NCBI RefSeq assembly: GCF_022414595.1
Contig: NZ_JADWYO010000022.1
Coordinates: 21,071 to 85,070, forward strand
Source of the DNA: Streptomyces sp. MUM 203J
Lineage (GTDB): Bacteria; Actinomycetota; Actinomycetes; Streptomycetales; Streptomycetaceae
Reading direction: 5' to 3'
DNA length: 64,000 nucleotides
The translations under genes were made by a program, and so were the position numbers. Each line of letters begins with the position of its first letter. Position 1 is the stretch's first letter. Of the stretch, positions 28,590 to 40,039 are shown piece after piece. The notes beneath the pieces were generated by a model. It was not told where the DNA came from. It saw only the letters and a list, made by a program, of their open reading frames with translations, and made no database searches.

Positions 28590-29771
28590 TCAGGAGCCTC
28601 CGTCGTGGGTGAGCAGGTGGAGCAGGGGAGCGTCCGGGAGGGCCTCGTCGCCCTCCCACGCCCGGGCGAGGGTGCCGACCGCGCCGAGGTCCCCGAGCAG
28701 GACCCCGCCGACCAGCCGGTCCCCCCGGACGACGACCTTCCGGTACGCCCCGCTGGTCGCGTCGGCCAGTCGTACGGTGTCGTCGCCCGGCTGCGGCACG
28801 GCCTCCCCGAACGCCGCCAGTTCCAGGGTGTCCAGGCTGAGCCGGGTCAGGGCGCGGGTGCCCCGGTAGGCGGCGGGGCGGCTCTGGAGCAGCTCGGCGA
28901 GGACGTCGGCCTGCTCCAGGGCGGCGCCCGCCAGCCCGTAGAGCCGGCCGTCGTGCTCGGCGCAGTCGCCGACGGCGTGGATGTACGGATCCGAGGTGCG
29001 CAGCTCGTCGTCGACGACGATCCCGCGCCGCACGTCCAGCCCCGCCTCCAGGGCCAGACCCACCCGGGGGCGCACCCCGCAGGCCAGCACGACCAGGTCC
29101 GCGTCCAGCACGAAACCGTCGGCCAGCTCCACGGCGGTCACCGCCCCGTCGGCCACCTTCAGCCCGCGCACCCGGCACTCGGTGTGCACCTCCACCCCGA
29201 GGCCCGCCAGATGCGCGCGCAGCAGTTCCGAGGCGTCCGGGTCCAGCTGGCGCTCCATCAGGTGCTCGCCCTGCTGGGCCAGCACCACCTCGGCGCCCCG
29301 CGCCGCCAGCGCCCGTGCCGCGGACACCCCGAGCAGCCCGCCGCCGATCACGGCGGCCCGCGCCCCGGGACGCACCAGCGCGTCCAGCGCCAGACAGTCG
29401 TCGAGCGTCCGGAACGCCTGCACCCCGGCCGGGAGGCTCTGCTGCCCGGCCAGCCCGCGCAGCGGCGGCAGCACCGGGTTGGACCCGGTCGCCAGGACCA
29501 GCCGGTCGTATGCGACCCGCGTCCCGTCCGCGCAGCGCACCTCGCGGGTCTCCCGGTCGATGCCGGTCACCCGCACACCGCGGCGGGCCGCCCCGTCGCG
29601 GGCTGCCGGCAGCGTGATCACGTCGGGCCCGTACCGGCCGGCCAGCACGTCCGCGAGCAGCACCCTGTTGTAGGGGGCGTGCGGCTCCTCGCCGAGCAGG
29701 GTGACAGGCAGCCGCTCGGCCAGGCGTGCGCCTGCCGTGCCTCCGCCCACCACCACGATCCGTTCGCTCAT
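28590..29771 (-). CDS. NAD(P)/FAD-dependent oxidoreductase of the nir operon
   Basis: A 393-residue pyridine-nucleotide-disulfide-type oxidoreductase (IVVVGGGTAGARLAERLPVT at the start, VLATGSNPVLPPLRGL, VIGGGLLGVSAARALAARG, VYLACGVRPR-like segment). It resembles the FAD/NAD half of NirB/NasB and is fused to the operon by a 1-base gap. It is probably an electron donor module for nitrate or nitrite reduction. First gene of the operon; the promoter region carries GlnR-like half sites. Confidence 0.85.
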   Translation of the reverse strand: MSERIVVVGGGTAGARLAERLPVTLLGEEPHAPYNRVLLADVLAGRYGPDVITLPAARDGAARRGVRVTGIDRETREVRCADGTRVAYDRLVLATGSNPVLPPLRGLAGQQSLPAGVQAFRTLDDCLALDALVRPGARAAVIGGGLLGVSAARALAARGAEVVLAQQGEHLMERQLDPDASELLRAHLAGLGVEVHTECRVRGLKVADGAVTAVELADGFVLDADLVVLACGVRPRVGLALEAGLDVRRGIVVDDELRTSDPYIHAVGDCAEHDGRLYGLAGAALEQADVLAELLQSRPAAYRGTRALTRLSLDTLELAAFGEAVPQPGDDTVRLADATSGAYRKVVVRGDRLVGGVLLGDLGAVGTLARAWEGDEALPDAPLLHLLTHDGGS

Positions 29772-29794
29772 GCCCAGCAGCGTGCGTCGGCGGT

Positions 29795-29821
29795 GTTACC
29801 CGGGGAGTGCGGGTGTGTTTC
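29795..29821 (-). promoter_or_regulatory. Possible GlnR half-sites upstream of the nir operon
   Basis: On the minus strand GAAAC (29821-29817) and GTAAC (29799-29795) are separated by 17 bases, i.e. a 22-bp period, which matches the phasing of GlnR boxes (gTnAC-n6-GaAAC units) with the middle box missing. Tentative. Confidence 0.3.
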
Positions 29822-29965
29822 ACGGGGGGAAAGCTGACCTCAGCGGAGCGGACGGGGGCCGGTGAGGGGCCTACGGCCGCCCTGGCGCCGACGCGGTGAG
29901 GGCCCGGGGAGGGCACCCGCTCCGGGAGGGACGGGGCGGGGGAGGAGTCCCCGGCGGGACCACCC

Positions 29966-30604
29966 CTACCGCGCGCCGATCAGGTGCGCGTACACGACGA
30001 CGTTCCCCTGGTACCCCGCGCCCGGCGCGTACACGCCCCCGCACGTGATGACCCGCAGCTCCGCCCGCTGGGCCCGGCCGTACACCTTCTGGTCGGGGAA
30101 CGCGTCGTTGTCGTACACCTCCACCGCGTCCACCGTGAACACGGCGGTGCGGCCGTCGCGCCGGTCCACCTCGATCCGGTCGCCCTTCTTCAGGGAGCCC
30201 AGTGCGTAGAAGACGGCCGGACCCCGCGCGTCGTCCACGTGCCCGGCCGTGATCGCCGTGCCCTCGGCGCCCGGCGGGGTGCCGTCCGCGTACCAGCCGG
30301 CCACATTGCGGTTCCCGGCGGGCGGGACGTCCAGACTGCCGTCGCGCCCCAGGCCGAGCCCGATGACGGGGGCGTCCACACCGATGCGCGGGATGCGGAT
30401 CCGTACGGGCACGGACGCGGGCAGTGGGTCCGCGGCAGCCGTCGTGTGCCAGCCCGGCCCGGCGGCGAACGCCTCGGCGGCGGACGGGGCCGGCGGGGTC
30501 ACCTCACCGGACCCGCTCTGCACCATCCACAGGCCGAGGCACGCCGCGACGGCTATGCCCCAGCCCTTGTTGCTCCTGCTCTGGGCGTCGGTGGAGCCGG
30601 TCAT
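29966..30604 (-). CDS. Class F sortase
   Basis: A 212-residue membrane-anchored transpeptidase. An N-terminal hydrophobic segment (GWGIAVAACLGLWMVQSG) is followed by the sortase barrel: PVRIRIPRIGVDAPVIGLGL, catalytic His in ITAGHVDDARG, catalytic Cys in LRVITCGGVYAPG. Class F enzymes are the common actinobacterial type of uncertain substrate. The upstream gene on the same strand (30714) encodes a secreted protein and a hairpin lies between them. Confidence 0.9.
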   Translation of the reverse strand: MTGSTDAQSRSNKGWGIAVAACLGLWMVQSGSGEVTPPAPSAAEAFAAGPGWHTTAAADPLPASVPVRIRIPRIGVDAPVIGLGLGRDGSLDVPPAGNRNVAGWYADGTPPGAEGTAITAGHVDDARGPAVFYALGSLKKGDRIEVDRRDGRTAVFTVDAVEVYDNDAFPDQKVYGRAQRAELRVITCGGVYAPGAGYQGNVVVYAHLIGAR

Positions 30605-30646
30605 ACGGCGGGCCTTCTCGTCCAGGGGTCCTTCGGGAGAGGGTCC

Positions 30647-30688
30647 CCCCGCCCCGCCGCGGTCTCGGGGTCACACGGCGGGGCGGGG
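30647..30688 (-). terminator. Hairpin between surface protein and sortase genes
   Basis: Perfect 13-bp arms CCCCGCCCCGCCG / CGGCGGGGCGGGG with a 16-base loop. It would end or weaken transcription from the 30714-31289 gene before the sortase. Confidence 0.65.
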
Positions 30689-30713
30689 AGTGTGGGGGCA
30701 GCGGACGGGCGCC

Positions 30714-31289
30714 TCAGCCGCCGGTCGTCCGACGCCGCAGCAGCCAGACGCCGCCGCCCGCCGCCGCGGCCAGCAGGGCGACGCCTGCCGCGATCCTGGT
30801 GGTGTCGGGACCGACGCTGCCGCCCACGCCGGTCTTCACATGGCCGCGCGGCCCGTCGTGTTCCTGGTCCCGCCCCTGGTCGTGGCCCCAGTCGCGCTCC
30901 GGCTCCCGGGTGGGCTGGTGGCCGCCTCCGTGGTGCTTGGCCACCGTCAGGTCGCCGCTGGCTGTCTTGCCGTTGTCGCAGGCCACCCCGATCGCGTACG
31001 TGCCGGGCTTGGCGTGATCCGGCACCTTGAACCGGCCGACCGCCAGTTCCTTGTGGGAGCCGGGCCGCAGCTTGAAGTCGCCCGCGCCCAGTGACTGCGC
31101 GTCACCGACGCCGTGCCCCTTGGGCCCGCACGCCCGGGTGCTGACGGTGACGGTGGTGCCCGGTGAGGCGGTGGCGGGGGACACCTCCAGAGACTCGTGG
31201 TCACCGGCGTACGCCGACGGCACGGCGAGGGCACCGAGGCACAGCACCGCCAGCGCGGTACCGGTCAGCGGGCGGGCAGTGAAGCGCAT
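30714..31289 (-). CDS. Sortase-linked secreted/anchored protein
   Basis: A 191-residue protein with a signal peptide (MRFTARPLTGTALAVLCLGA, cleavage after VPSAYA), a beta-sandwich-like domain (SLEVSPATASPGTTVTVSTR ... CGPKGHG ... TYAIGVACDN), a His/Asp/Arg-rich linker (HHGGGHQPTREPERDWGHDQ and on) and a C-terminal membrane helix with RRR tail. No LPxTG motif is present. The pair with a class F sortase is frequent in Streptomyces. The ATG at 31289 has GGAGGAACCCC upstream. Confidence 0.75.
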   Translation of the reverse strand: MRFTARPLTGTALAVLCLGALAVPSAYAGDHESLEVSPATASPGTTVTVSTRACGPKGHGVGDAQSLGAGDFKLRPGSHKELAVGRFKVPDHAKPGTYAIGVACDNGKTASGDLTVAKHHGGGHQPTREPERDWGHDQGRDQEHDGPRGHVKTGVGGSVGPDTTRIAAGVALLAAAAGGGVWLLRRRTTGG

Positions 31290-31517
31290 GGGGTTCCTCC
31301 GGACGGGTGCTGCTGTTCCTGGCTCGCGACTGGCGAGCCCGTGTCTCCGAGGAAAGGCGCCGACGCCGCACCCCGCCTGCTGACGTGATGTCAGGAACCG
31401 CCGCTCCCGTCGCCAACGTCCCAGCTCACAGCAGTGACGGGCGGCCCGTGACGGGGCGTTCCGAACGGGTGACACACCAGGTGGGATCATCGTCCCGACG
31501 GAGGAGGGGGCAGCGCG

Positions 31518-32297
31518 ATGCGGCGGGAGAACAGGGCCCGGGGCGTACCGGACGGCATACGGCGGCTCGTGCCGCGCACCCGGCGCGCCCGGCGGCGCCT
31601 GACGCAGGCCGTCATGCTGGGGTCCGCGCTGGCGCTCGCCCCCGCCACCTGGACACATCTCACCGCCGAGCCCCGCCTCCGTACCGTCGCGGACGTGCCC
31701 GCCCGGGACGTCGCCGTCGTGTTCGGCGCCGGACTGTGGGACGGCCGCCCGACCCCGTACCTGGCGCACCGGCTCGACACGGCCGCCGAGCTGTACCGGA
31801 CGGGCAAGGCGAAGGTCGTCCTGGTGACGGGCGACAACTCGCGGTCCGGGTACGACGAGCCGGACGCGATGCGCGCGTACCTCGTCGGGCGGGGTGTCCC
31901 GGACGGCCGGATCGTCAGCGACTACGCCGGGTTCGACACCTGGGACTCCTGTGTCCGTGCGAAGCGGATCTTCGGCGTGGACCGGGCGGTCCTCGTCACC
32001 CAGGGCTTTCACATCAAGCGGGCGGTCACCCTCTGCGAGGCGGCGGGCGTCGACTCGTACGGGGTCGGGGTCGCCGAGCCGCACGACTCCGTCTGGTACT
32101 ACGGGGCGGTCCGCGAGCTGGCCGCGGCGGGCAAGGCGGCGGTGGACGCCGCGGTCCGGCGGGACCCGGTGTTCCTGGGCCCCGGCGAGCCGGGGGTGAG
32201 GGAGGCGCTGGTGGCCGGGAACCGCCGGTCCGGGAGCGCAGCCCCGGGCTCACCGGCCCACGCCGCCCCGCCGGAGCGCGACGTACCAGCCGCGTAA
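31518..32297 (+). CDS. SanA/YdcF-like DUF218 membrane protein
   Basis: A 259-residue protein: basic N-terminus, one hydrophobic segment (AVMLGSALALAPATW), then a DUF218 domain (VAVVFGAGLWDGRPTPYLAH, VVLVTGDNSRSGYDEPDAMR, GFDTWDSCVRAKRIF, VLVTQGFHIKRAVTLCEAAG). This is the SanA/vancomycin-exclusion group, proposed to act in envelope permeability. RBS GGAGGAGGGGG precedes the ATG by about 7 bases. It is 46 bases before the nitrate reductase gene. Confidence 0.85.
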   Translation: MRRENRARGVPDGIRRLVPRTRRARRRLTQAVMLGSALALAPATWTHLTAEPRLRTVADVPARDVAVVFGAGLWDGRPTPYLAHRLDTAAELYRTGKAKVVLVTGDNSRSGYDEPDAMRAYLVGRGVPDGRIVSDYAGFDTWDSCVRAKRIFGVDRAVLVTQGFHIKRAVTLCEAAGVDSYGVGVAEPHDSVWYYGAVRELAAAGKAAVDAAVRRDPVFLGPGEPGVREALVAGNRRSGSAAPGSPAHAAPPERDVPAA

Positions 32298-32343
32298 TAC
32301 GCGGTGACCGTGGCCGTAACACGCGCGTCGCACGCTCGGGGGC

Positions 32344-34449
<2,106 letters not shown>

Positions 34450-34836
34450 GCCAGTCGCCGTCCGGGACGGGCGGCCCGAGAGGCACCCGCTCGGCCGCCA
34501 CGTACACCCAGGCCCGCACGGTGCCCCCGTCCCGGAGGCGGACCGCCTCGCAGGCCTCCCGTTCGTACAGGTTGCGCGGATGGCGCGGCCCCAGGTACTC
34601 CTCCAGCCCGTCCAGTGCGGCGAGCAGCTCGCCGTACCGCCCGGGCGCCGGGTACACCAGCTCGCCGCGCACCTCGCCCGTACCGCCCAGGCGGAGGTAG
34701 GGGTAGCCGGGCCCGTCGTAGAGCCGGGCGCCCGGCAGCCGTGCGGGCTCCTCGGCGGCGGTGCGGCCCTGCAGGAATGCGTCGTGGTTGGTCAGGCCCG
34801 GCCGGAGCGTTCCGTAGACGAAGAACGGCAGCCCGG

Positions 34837-35187
34837 TCACGCCTCGGTCGTCTCCCGGCCGACCCATTCCAGGTAGTCCGCGCTGCCGCGCACCACGGGC
34901 GTGGCGATGATCTCGGGTGTGCCGTAGTCGTGGCGGGCCCTGATGTGCGCCTCCAGCGCCGCGTACCGCGCCTGGCTCGTCTTGAACAGCACCTGCCACT
35001 CCTCGGCGGTCTCGATCGCGCCCTGCCAGCGGTAGACGGAGGTCACGGGCGCGGAGACCTGCGCACACGCGGCGACCCGCGCCTCGACCGCGCCGCGGGC
35101 CAGTGCCTCGGCCTTCGCCGCGCTGTCGGTGGTGGTGAGGACGGTCAGGACGGCCGGGACCGTCGGGGCTGTCGGGGTCCGTGTCAC
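34837..35187 (-). CDS. cutA: Divalent-cation tolerance protein CutA
   Basis: A 116-residue CutA1 trimer-forming protein: VLTTTDSAAKAEALARGAVE, RVAACAQVSAPVTSVYRWQG, EEWQVLFKTSQARYAALEAH and YGTPEIIATPV are all family blocks. The biological role is uncertain (metal tolerance proposed). GTG start with AAGGAG about 10 bases upstream. Confidence 0.93.
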   Translation of the reverse strand: MTRTPTAPTVPAVLTVLTTTDSAAKAEALARGAVEARVAACAQVSAPVTSVYRWQGAIETAEEWQVLFKTSQARYAALEAHIRARHDYGTPEIIATPVVRGSADYLEWVGRETTEA

Positions 35188-35243
35188 GTGGGGCCCGCTC
35201 CTTCATGTGTCGTGTCGTTCGTGCGCCGGCGGGCGCGGGGTGG

Positions 35244-36044
35244 TCACCCCCGAGGATGGAGGGCCACCGGCACCCGGTCCAGGTGAACGCCGAAGCGGTC
35301 GCGGTAGACGGCGAGGAGATCCCGGTCGTCGTGCGGTTCGCTCTCGGTGCGCTCCCCGTCCTCGGTGACGACGAGGCGGCGCCCGCTGAGCGTGACCCGG
35401 CCCCGCGCGGTGAGCAGCGAACAGACCGGCGCGTGCGTGAAGCGGGACTCGGGCGAGGTGCGGTGCCACCAGGAGGCGGCGGCGAAGTCGGACAGGGCAC
35501 GGGGCCGTGGCTCCAGCCGGAGCCGCGGCCTTCCGTCCCGGAGCAGGTCCAGATCCCCGTCGGCGCCGCTCTCCACGAACCGGAACACCCCGGCCGGGTC
35601 CTTCTGGTCGTCGCGTCCGTCCAGGTCGAGCGGATGGTGACTGTGGTCCCCGAACCCCACGTCCGCGAGCCAGGCGCGGCCGTCGCCCCCGGGGACACGC
35701 ACGCGCAGCGCGAGATGGTCGTACGGGATGCCGAGGCGGCCCTCCCGGTCGTAGACGCGGGCCTGAAGCAGCTCCACCTCGTACCCGAGCGTGTGCAGCA
35801 GCGCCGCGAACGCGCCGTTGAGTTCGAAGCAGAACCCGCCGCGCCGCCGGTCCACGAGCTTGCGCAGGATCTCCGGGACGTCGAGCGAGACGTCCTCGCC
35901 CAGATGGATGGAGAGGTTCTCGAACGGCACGGTGCGCAGATGCCGTGTCTGAAGCTCCCGCAGGGCCTCGTCGGCGGGGGCGGACCGGTCGGCCCCGATG
36001 CGTCCCAGATACGCGTCGAGCCGCTTGTGCGGCAGTGTCTCCAT
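35244..36044 (-). CDS. nat: Arylamine N-acetyltransferase
   Basis: A 266-residue NAT. The catalytic triad is visible: Cys72 in RRGGFCFELNGAF, His110 in IPYDHLALRV and Asp128 in LADVGFGD. It transfers acetyl from acetyl-CoA to arylamines or hydrazines. The ATG at 36044 starts the conserved METLPHKRLDAYLGRIG. The reading frame has no stop upstream and is continuous with the aquaporin gene (see that entry). A CAGACT hexamer 6 bases before the ATG could allow a separate leaderless transcript. Confidence 0.9.
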   Translation of the reverse strand: METLPHKRLDAYLGRIGADRSAPADEALRELQTRHLRTVPFENLSIHLGEDVSLDVPEILRKLVDRRRGGFCFELNGAFAALLHTLGYEVELLQARVYDREGRLGIPYDHLALRVRVPGGDGRAWLADVGFGDHSHHPLDLDGRDDQKDPAGVFRFVESGADGDLDLLRDGRPRLRLEPRPRALSDFAAASWWHRTSPESRFTHAPVCSLLTARGRVTLSGRRLVVTEDGERTESEPHDDRDLLAVYRDRFGVHLDRVPVALHPRG

Positions 36045-36093
36045 GCCCTCAGTCTGGTCGCCCCGCCCGGCCGGGCGCCATGCCCCGCTGGTC

Positions 36094-36809
36094 CTAGGTC
36101 CGCAGGTCGGTGCGCGGGCCGTACAGAGGGTGGTCAGGGCCAGGCCCAGGGAGGCACCCAGCAGTTGGGCCGTGATGAAGCCGGGGAGGGAGGCGGGGGC
36201 GATCCCGGTGAACGAGTCGGTGAGGGAACGCCCCACCGTGGCCGCCGGGTTGGCGAACGAACCGGAGGGCGTGCACCAGATCGCAGCGGCGAGATACGCG
36301 GCGACCGCGGGCGGCGTCAGCCGGGCCCGCCCGATGCGGTCGAGTCCCACGATCAGCAGCACCAGACCGGCGGTGGCGACGGTCTCGCCCAGCAGCAGGT
36401 GATCGGCCGACCGTATCCGGGTGGACCAGCCGCCGGGCGTCCGCCCGAACACGGCCTCGGCGAGCAGCCCCCCGCCCACTGCCCCGGCCAGCTGCGCGAG
36501 GACGTACCAGGCGACCTCACGGCCGGACAGCGGAGCTTCGGAGCGGCGGCCCGCCCGCCAGGCGCAGAGCGTGACGACCGGGCTGAGGTGTCCCCCGGAG
36601 ACCGGGCCGAACAGTGTGATCAGCAGCCCCAGGCCGATCGCGGAGGCCAGCGAATCGGCCAGCAGCCCCACCCCTGCATCCTGGCTGAGCCCGTCGGCCC
36701 GGATGCCGGAGCCGACGACGACAGCGACCAGGGCGCCGGTGCCGAGCAGCTCGGCGAACACCCGTCGGCCCAGTGCGGCCGGTGCGGCGGGTCCGGATCG
36801 GCGCGTCAA
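36094..36809 (-). CDS. MIP/aquaporin-type channel with frameshifted C-terminus
   Basis: About 238 residues with six hydrophobic segments (RRVFAELLGTGALVAVVVGS, GLGLLITLFGPVSGGHLSPV, and so on). The second pore motif is intact (GSFANPAATVGRS) but the first NPA reads SPV (GGHLSPVVTL). Start: TTG 36809 with GGGAGGG 4-5 bases upstream. Near the end the frame reads LALTTLCTARAPTCG and continues without stop into nat. The next frame over reads LYGPRTDLRT and stop at 36094-36096. Inserting one C in ACCCTCTGTAC restores LTTLLYGPRTDLRT-stop. So a one-base deletion (real or a sequence error) is likely around 36123-36128. Confidence 0.75.
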
Positions 36810-36945
36810 AGAGCCCTCCCGTATCGCGATTCGTGTGCCGCGCCCAGGCATCCGAGTTGCAACGGAAAGTGTTTTCCATCTTTCGGAAAAGTCGGTCCGG
36901 GTGTGAGGCCGCGCCCCAGTGGGTGCGCATGCCGAGATCACGCCC

Positions 36946-37595
36946 ATGCCGCTCGCCGCCGCCCGCACCGACGCCGTCTGGTGCGCCACCATGTGCCGCT
37001 CCCACCGCCTCCCGCCGGGCACCTTCGGCGACCGCGCCTGGACCCCGGCGGTGCGCACCCCGCCGCACTACCCGGACGCCGTCACCCTCCGCCCCGAGGC
37101 CACCACCGCCGACCTCCTGGGCGGTGTCGACCCCGGCACTCCCGGTGCGTCCACCTGACCTCGCACGGATTTTCGAATCCTGTTCGAGGTCCACCGGATC
37201 CACCGCCCGGCGGCAGGCGGACCGGCTTCCGGCACCGTCCTGGAGCCGGTCCGCACCCCTGCCGGCCTCACCGCCTGGCAGCACGCCCGGTCCGGGGGCG
37301 ACCCGGCCCCGGACCTCTTCCGTCCTGCCCTGCTGGACGACCCCGCCACGACGGTCCTGACCAGCCGCGGCCACCCCACGACGGGCGACGCCCTCACCCT
37401 CGCCGAGGGGGCTGTCGGCGTCTCCCGCCTCTTCGGCCCCGCCGACCGCGCCTGGCCCGCCTGCCTCGCCGCCGCCCACCGCCTGCACCCGGTATGCCCG
37501 TCGTCGGCTACGAGTCCGGCGCCTGCCTCGCCGCCGCCCTGCGCCACGGCTCCACCGCGACCGGCCCGCTCAGGGCCTGGGCGGCCGGGTCCTGA
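36946..37595 (+). pseudogene. Frameshifted gene for a GNAT-like protein
   Basis: One protein seems split over three frames. Frame 1 from ATG 36946: MPLAAARTDAVWCATMCRSH to GVDPGTPGAST, stop at 37156. Then another frame: ILFEVHRIHRPAAGGPASGT, TAWQHARSGGDPAPDLFRPA, VGVSRLFGPADRAWPACLAA. The last part is in a third frame: GMPVVGYESGACLAAALRHG and GPLRAWAAGS, stop at 37595. The end resembles the acetyl-CoA-binding part of GNAT proteins. Codon bias is still Streptomyces-like in each piece, so decay is recent. The exact family is not certain. Confidence 0.65.
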
Positions 37596-37729
37596 CACGC
37601 CTGTCCCGGGGGCCGTGAGCCCAGGCCAAAGGTGCCGTCACCGCCGCGCAACACCCCGGCAACGTGCGCGCGGCAGGATCGGGGCAGGATCCCCGCCCAG
37701 CCCCTGACGGAACGCGCAGGCAGCCGCCC

Positions 37730-38476
37730 ATGAGCCCACTCCCTCAGCCAGCCGCCCCCACCCTCGTCGCCGTCGCCCACGGCAGCCGCGACCCGCGCGC
37801 GCTGCCCGCCGTGTCCGCGCTGCTGGACCAGGTGCGCGCTCTGCGCCCCGGGCTGCCCGTGCGGCTCGGGCACATCGAACTGAACGAGCCACTGCTCGCC
37901 GGCACCCTGGACGCCCTGCCGGACGGCACCGACGCGGTCCTGGTCCCGCTGCTCTTCGGGCACGGCTTCCATGTGAAGCACGACCTGCCGCGGGCCGCCG
38001 CCTCCGCCGGGCCGCGCCTGCGGGTCCGGGTCGCCGCGCCGCTCGGCGCGCACCCGCTGCTGGTCGAGGCACTGTACGACCGCCTCACCGAGGCGGGCTG
38101 GCGGCCCTGCGCCCGCGCCGGGGTCGTGCTGGCCGCCGCCGGATCCAGGGACCCCGGTGCGGCGGCCGTCACCCGGCGCCTCGCCGCCCTGCTGAGCGCC
38201 CGCCTCGACGGGGTGCCCGTCACGGCGGGATACGCCTCCGCCGCCTCACCGACCGTGCCCGAGGCGGTACGGGAGCTGACGGCCCGGGGCCGTACGCGGG
38301 TCGCCGTGGCGTCCTGCTTCACCGCGCCCGGCCTGTTCGCCACCCGCAGCGCCGCCGCCTCACCCGGCATCGCCGCCGCGCCCATCGGCCCCCACCCCGC
38401 GCTGGCCCGGCTGGTGCTCCACCGCTACGAACAGGCCGTCGCCCGCGCGGCCACCCCCGCGTACGCCTCCGTCTGA
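37730..38476 (+). CDS. Sirohydrochlorin chelatase (CbiX/SirB type)
   Basis: A 248-residue two-repeat chelatase. Metal-site histidines are in VAVAHGSRDPRALPAVSALL and LLFGHGFHVKHDLPRA in the first repeat; the second repeat keeps AAAGSRDPGAAAVTRRLA. These enzymes insert Fe2+ (or Co2+) into sirohydrochlorin. Nearness to nirB, which needs siroheme, supports the siroheme role. The ATG at 37730 opens MSPLPQPAAPTLVAVAHGS. Confidence 0.87.
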   Translation: MSPLPQPAAPTLVAVAHGSRDPRALPAVSALLDQVRALRPGLPVRLGHIELNEPLLAGTLDALPDGTDAVLVPLLFGHGFHVKHDLPRAAASAGPRLRVRVAAPLGAHPLLVEALYDRLTEAGWRPCARAGVVLAAAGSRDPGAAAVTRRLAALLSARLDGVPVTAGYASAASPTVPEAVRELTARGRTRVAVASCFTAPGLFATRSAAASPGIAAAPIGPHPALARLVLHRYEQAVARAATPAYASV

Positions 38477-38559
38477 CGCGCGGCATGCGTCAGTCGGGCC
38501 GCCCGCCCGCAGGCGCGGACAGTCGCCCCGAAAAGCCCGGCGCTGTCACCCGGCGGGGT

Positions 38560-38565
38560 TACCTT
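38560..38565 (+). promoter_or_regulatory. -10 box TACCTT, leaderless dgt
   Basis: TACCTT with the dgt ATG (38573) eight bases after the hexamer; no RBS is present. Confidence 0.45.
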
Positions 38566-38572
38566 CCATGAC

Positions 38573-39892
38573 ATGAACGGCATGGAAGGCACCACCCAGG
38601 CACCCCAGACACCCCAGGGCTATGACGAGGCCGCGACCGAGCGCTGGGCGCCCGAACCCGACAAACGGCCCGGCCGGACCGCCTTCCAGCGCGACCGAGC
38701 CCGCGTCCTGCACTCCGCCGCGCTGCGCCGCCTCGCCGGGAAGACCCAGGTCGTCACGCCCGGCACCAGGAGCCCCGCCTGGGACGCCAGCCCCCGCACC
38801 CGGCTCACCCACTCCCTGGAATGCGCCCAGGTCGGCCGTGAGCTGGGCGCCGCCCTCGGCTGCGACCCCGACCTCGTCGAAGCCGCCTGCCTCTCCCACG
38901 ACATGGGCCACCCGCCCTTCGGCCACAACGGCGAACAGGCCCTCAACGAGTTCGCCAAGGACTGCGGCGGCTTCGAGGGCAACGCCCAGTCGCTGCGCCT
39001 CCTCACCCGCATCGAACCCAAGCGCTTCATCTCCGGCCCCGTCGTCGGCGAGCCCGTCAGCGTCGGTCTCAACCTCACCCGCGCCGCGCTCGACGCCGCC
39101 ACCAAGTACCCCTGGCCCCGCGGCGCCCACCCCACCGACCCGCAGTCCCCGAAGTTCGGTGTGTACGACGACGACCTGCCGGTGTTCCGGTGGGCCCGCG
39201 AGGGCGCCCCCGACGGGCGCGTCTGCTTCGAGGCGCAGGTCATGGACTGGTCCGACGACGTGGCGTACTCCGTGCACGACTTCGAGGACGGCCTGCACGC
39301 CGGGCACATCGACCCCAACCTCCTCCTCTCGGAGCCCGAGCGCGACGGCATCTGGAGCTGCGCCGTCGGCCGCTACGTGCCGTCCGGCACCGACCCGCAG
39401 GAGCTGGCCGAGGCGCTCGACCGGCTCATCGACCAGGAGTGGTGGCCGCACGGCTATGACGGCACCGCCCTGGCCCAGGCCCGGCTGAAGGACGCCACCA
39501 GCCAGCTCATCGGCCGGTTCTGCCTCGCCGCCGAGGCCGCGACCCGCCAGGCGTACGGCCCCGGCCGTCTCACCCGGTACGGGGCCCGGCTCGTCGTCCC
39601 CCGCGAGACCCGCAACGAGTGCGCCGTCCTCAAAGCCGTGGCCGACCGGTACGTGATGCAGCGCGCCGAGCAGGAGGCCCTCCGCGCCGACCAGCGGGTC
39701 GTCATCGCGGAGCTGGCCGACACGCTCACCCACCGTGCCCCGGAGGGCCTGGACCCGCAGTTCCGCGCGCTGTACGACGCGGCCGGGGACGACCGGGCCC
39801 GCAAACGGGTCGTCGTCGACCAGATCGCCTCCCTGACGGATGCCACCGCACGGGCCCTTCACGCCCGCCTCGCGACGGGGCGCAGGAGCTGA
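38573..39892 (+). CDS. dgt: dGTP triphosphohydrolase-like protein
   Basis: A 439-residue HD-domain dNTP triphosphohydrolase. The HD motif residues are in [34 protein letters not shown] and, further on, [16 protein letters not shown]. It lowers dNTP pools and shapes nucleotide balance. It precedes dnaG in the common actinobacterial order dgt-(oxidoreductase)-dnaG. Start ATG 38573 follows a -10 box; ATG 38582 is an in-frame alternative. Confidence 0.93.
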   Translation: MNGMEGTTQAPQTPQGYDEAATERWAPEPDKRPGRTAFQRDRARVLHSAALRRLAGKTQVVTPGTRSPAWDASPRTRLTHSLECAQVGRELGAALGCDPDLVEAACLSHDMGHPPFGHNGEQALNEFAKDCGGFEGNAQSLRLLTRIEPKRFISGPVVGEPVSVGLNLTRAALDAATKYPWPRGAHPTDPQSPKFGVYDDDLPVFRWAREGAPDGRVCFEAQVMDWSDDVAYSVHDFEDGLHAGHIDPNLLLSEPERDGIWSCAVGRYVPSGTDPQELAEALDRLIDQEWWPHGYDGTALAQARLKDATSQLIGRFCLAAEAATRQAYGPGRLTRYGARLVVPRETRNECAVLKAVADRYVMQRAEQEALRADQRVVIAELADTLTHRAPEGLDPQFRALYDAAGDDRARKRVVVDQIASLTDATARALHARLATGRRS

Positions 39893-40039
39893 AGCGCCGG
39901 TTGCGGGACCCGCACTCCGCGTTCGCCCGCCCTTCGGTCCCTCTTCCCCACCCGCCCGCCGTGCGGGACCCTCCTGAAGGCGCCACGGCGTAGCGTGGTG
40001 GACAGGGACATACCGTGCATTCCGGGTAGGAGGCAACAA

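Noticed and set aside
32295..32343. GlnR site upstream of the nitrate reductase gene (GTGAC...GTAAC)
   Set aside because: The spacing between the half-sites is 7 rather than 6 and there is no second box.
35244..37058. A true 604-residue aquaporin-NAT fusion as the normal gene product
   Set aside because: A natural C-terminus and stop are present one frame away, NAT has its own conserved start, and a single-base change explains the readthrough. It is kept as a finding, not as an annotated fusion.
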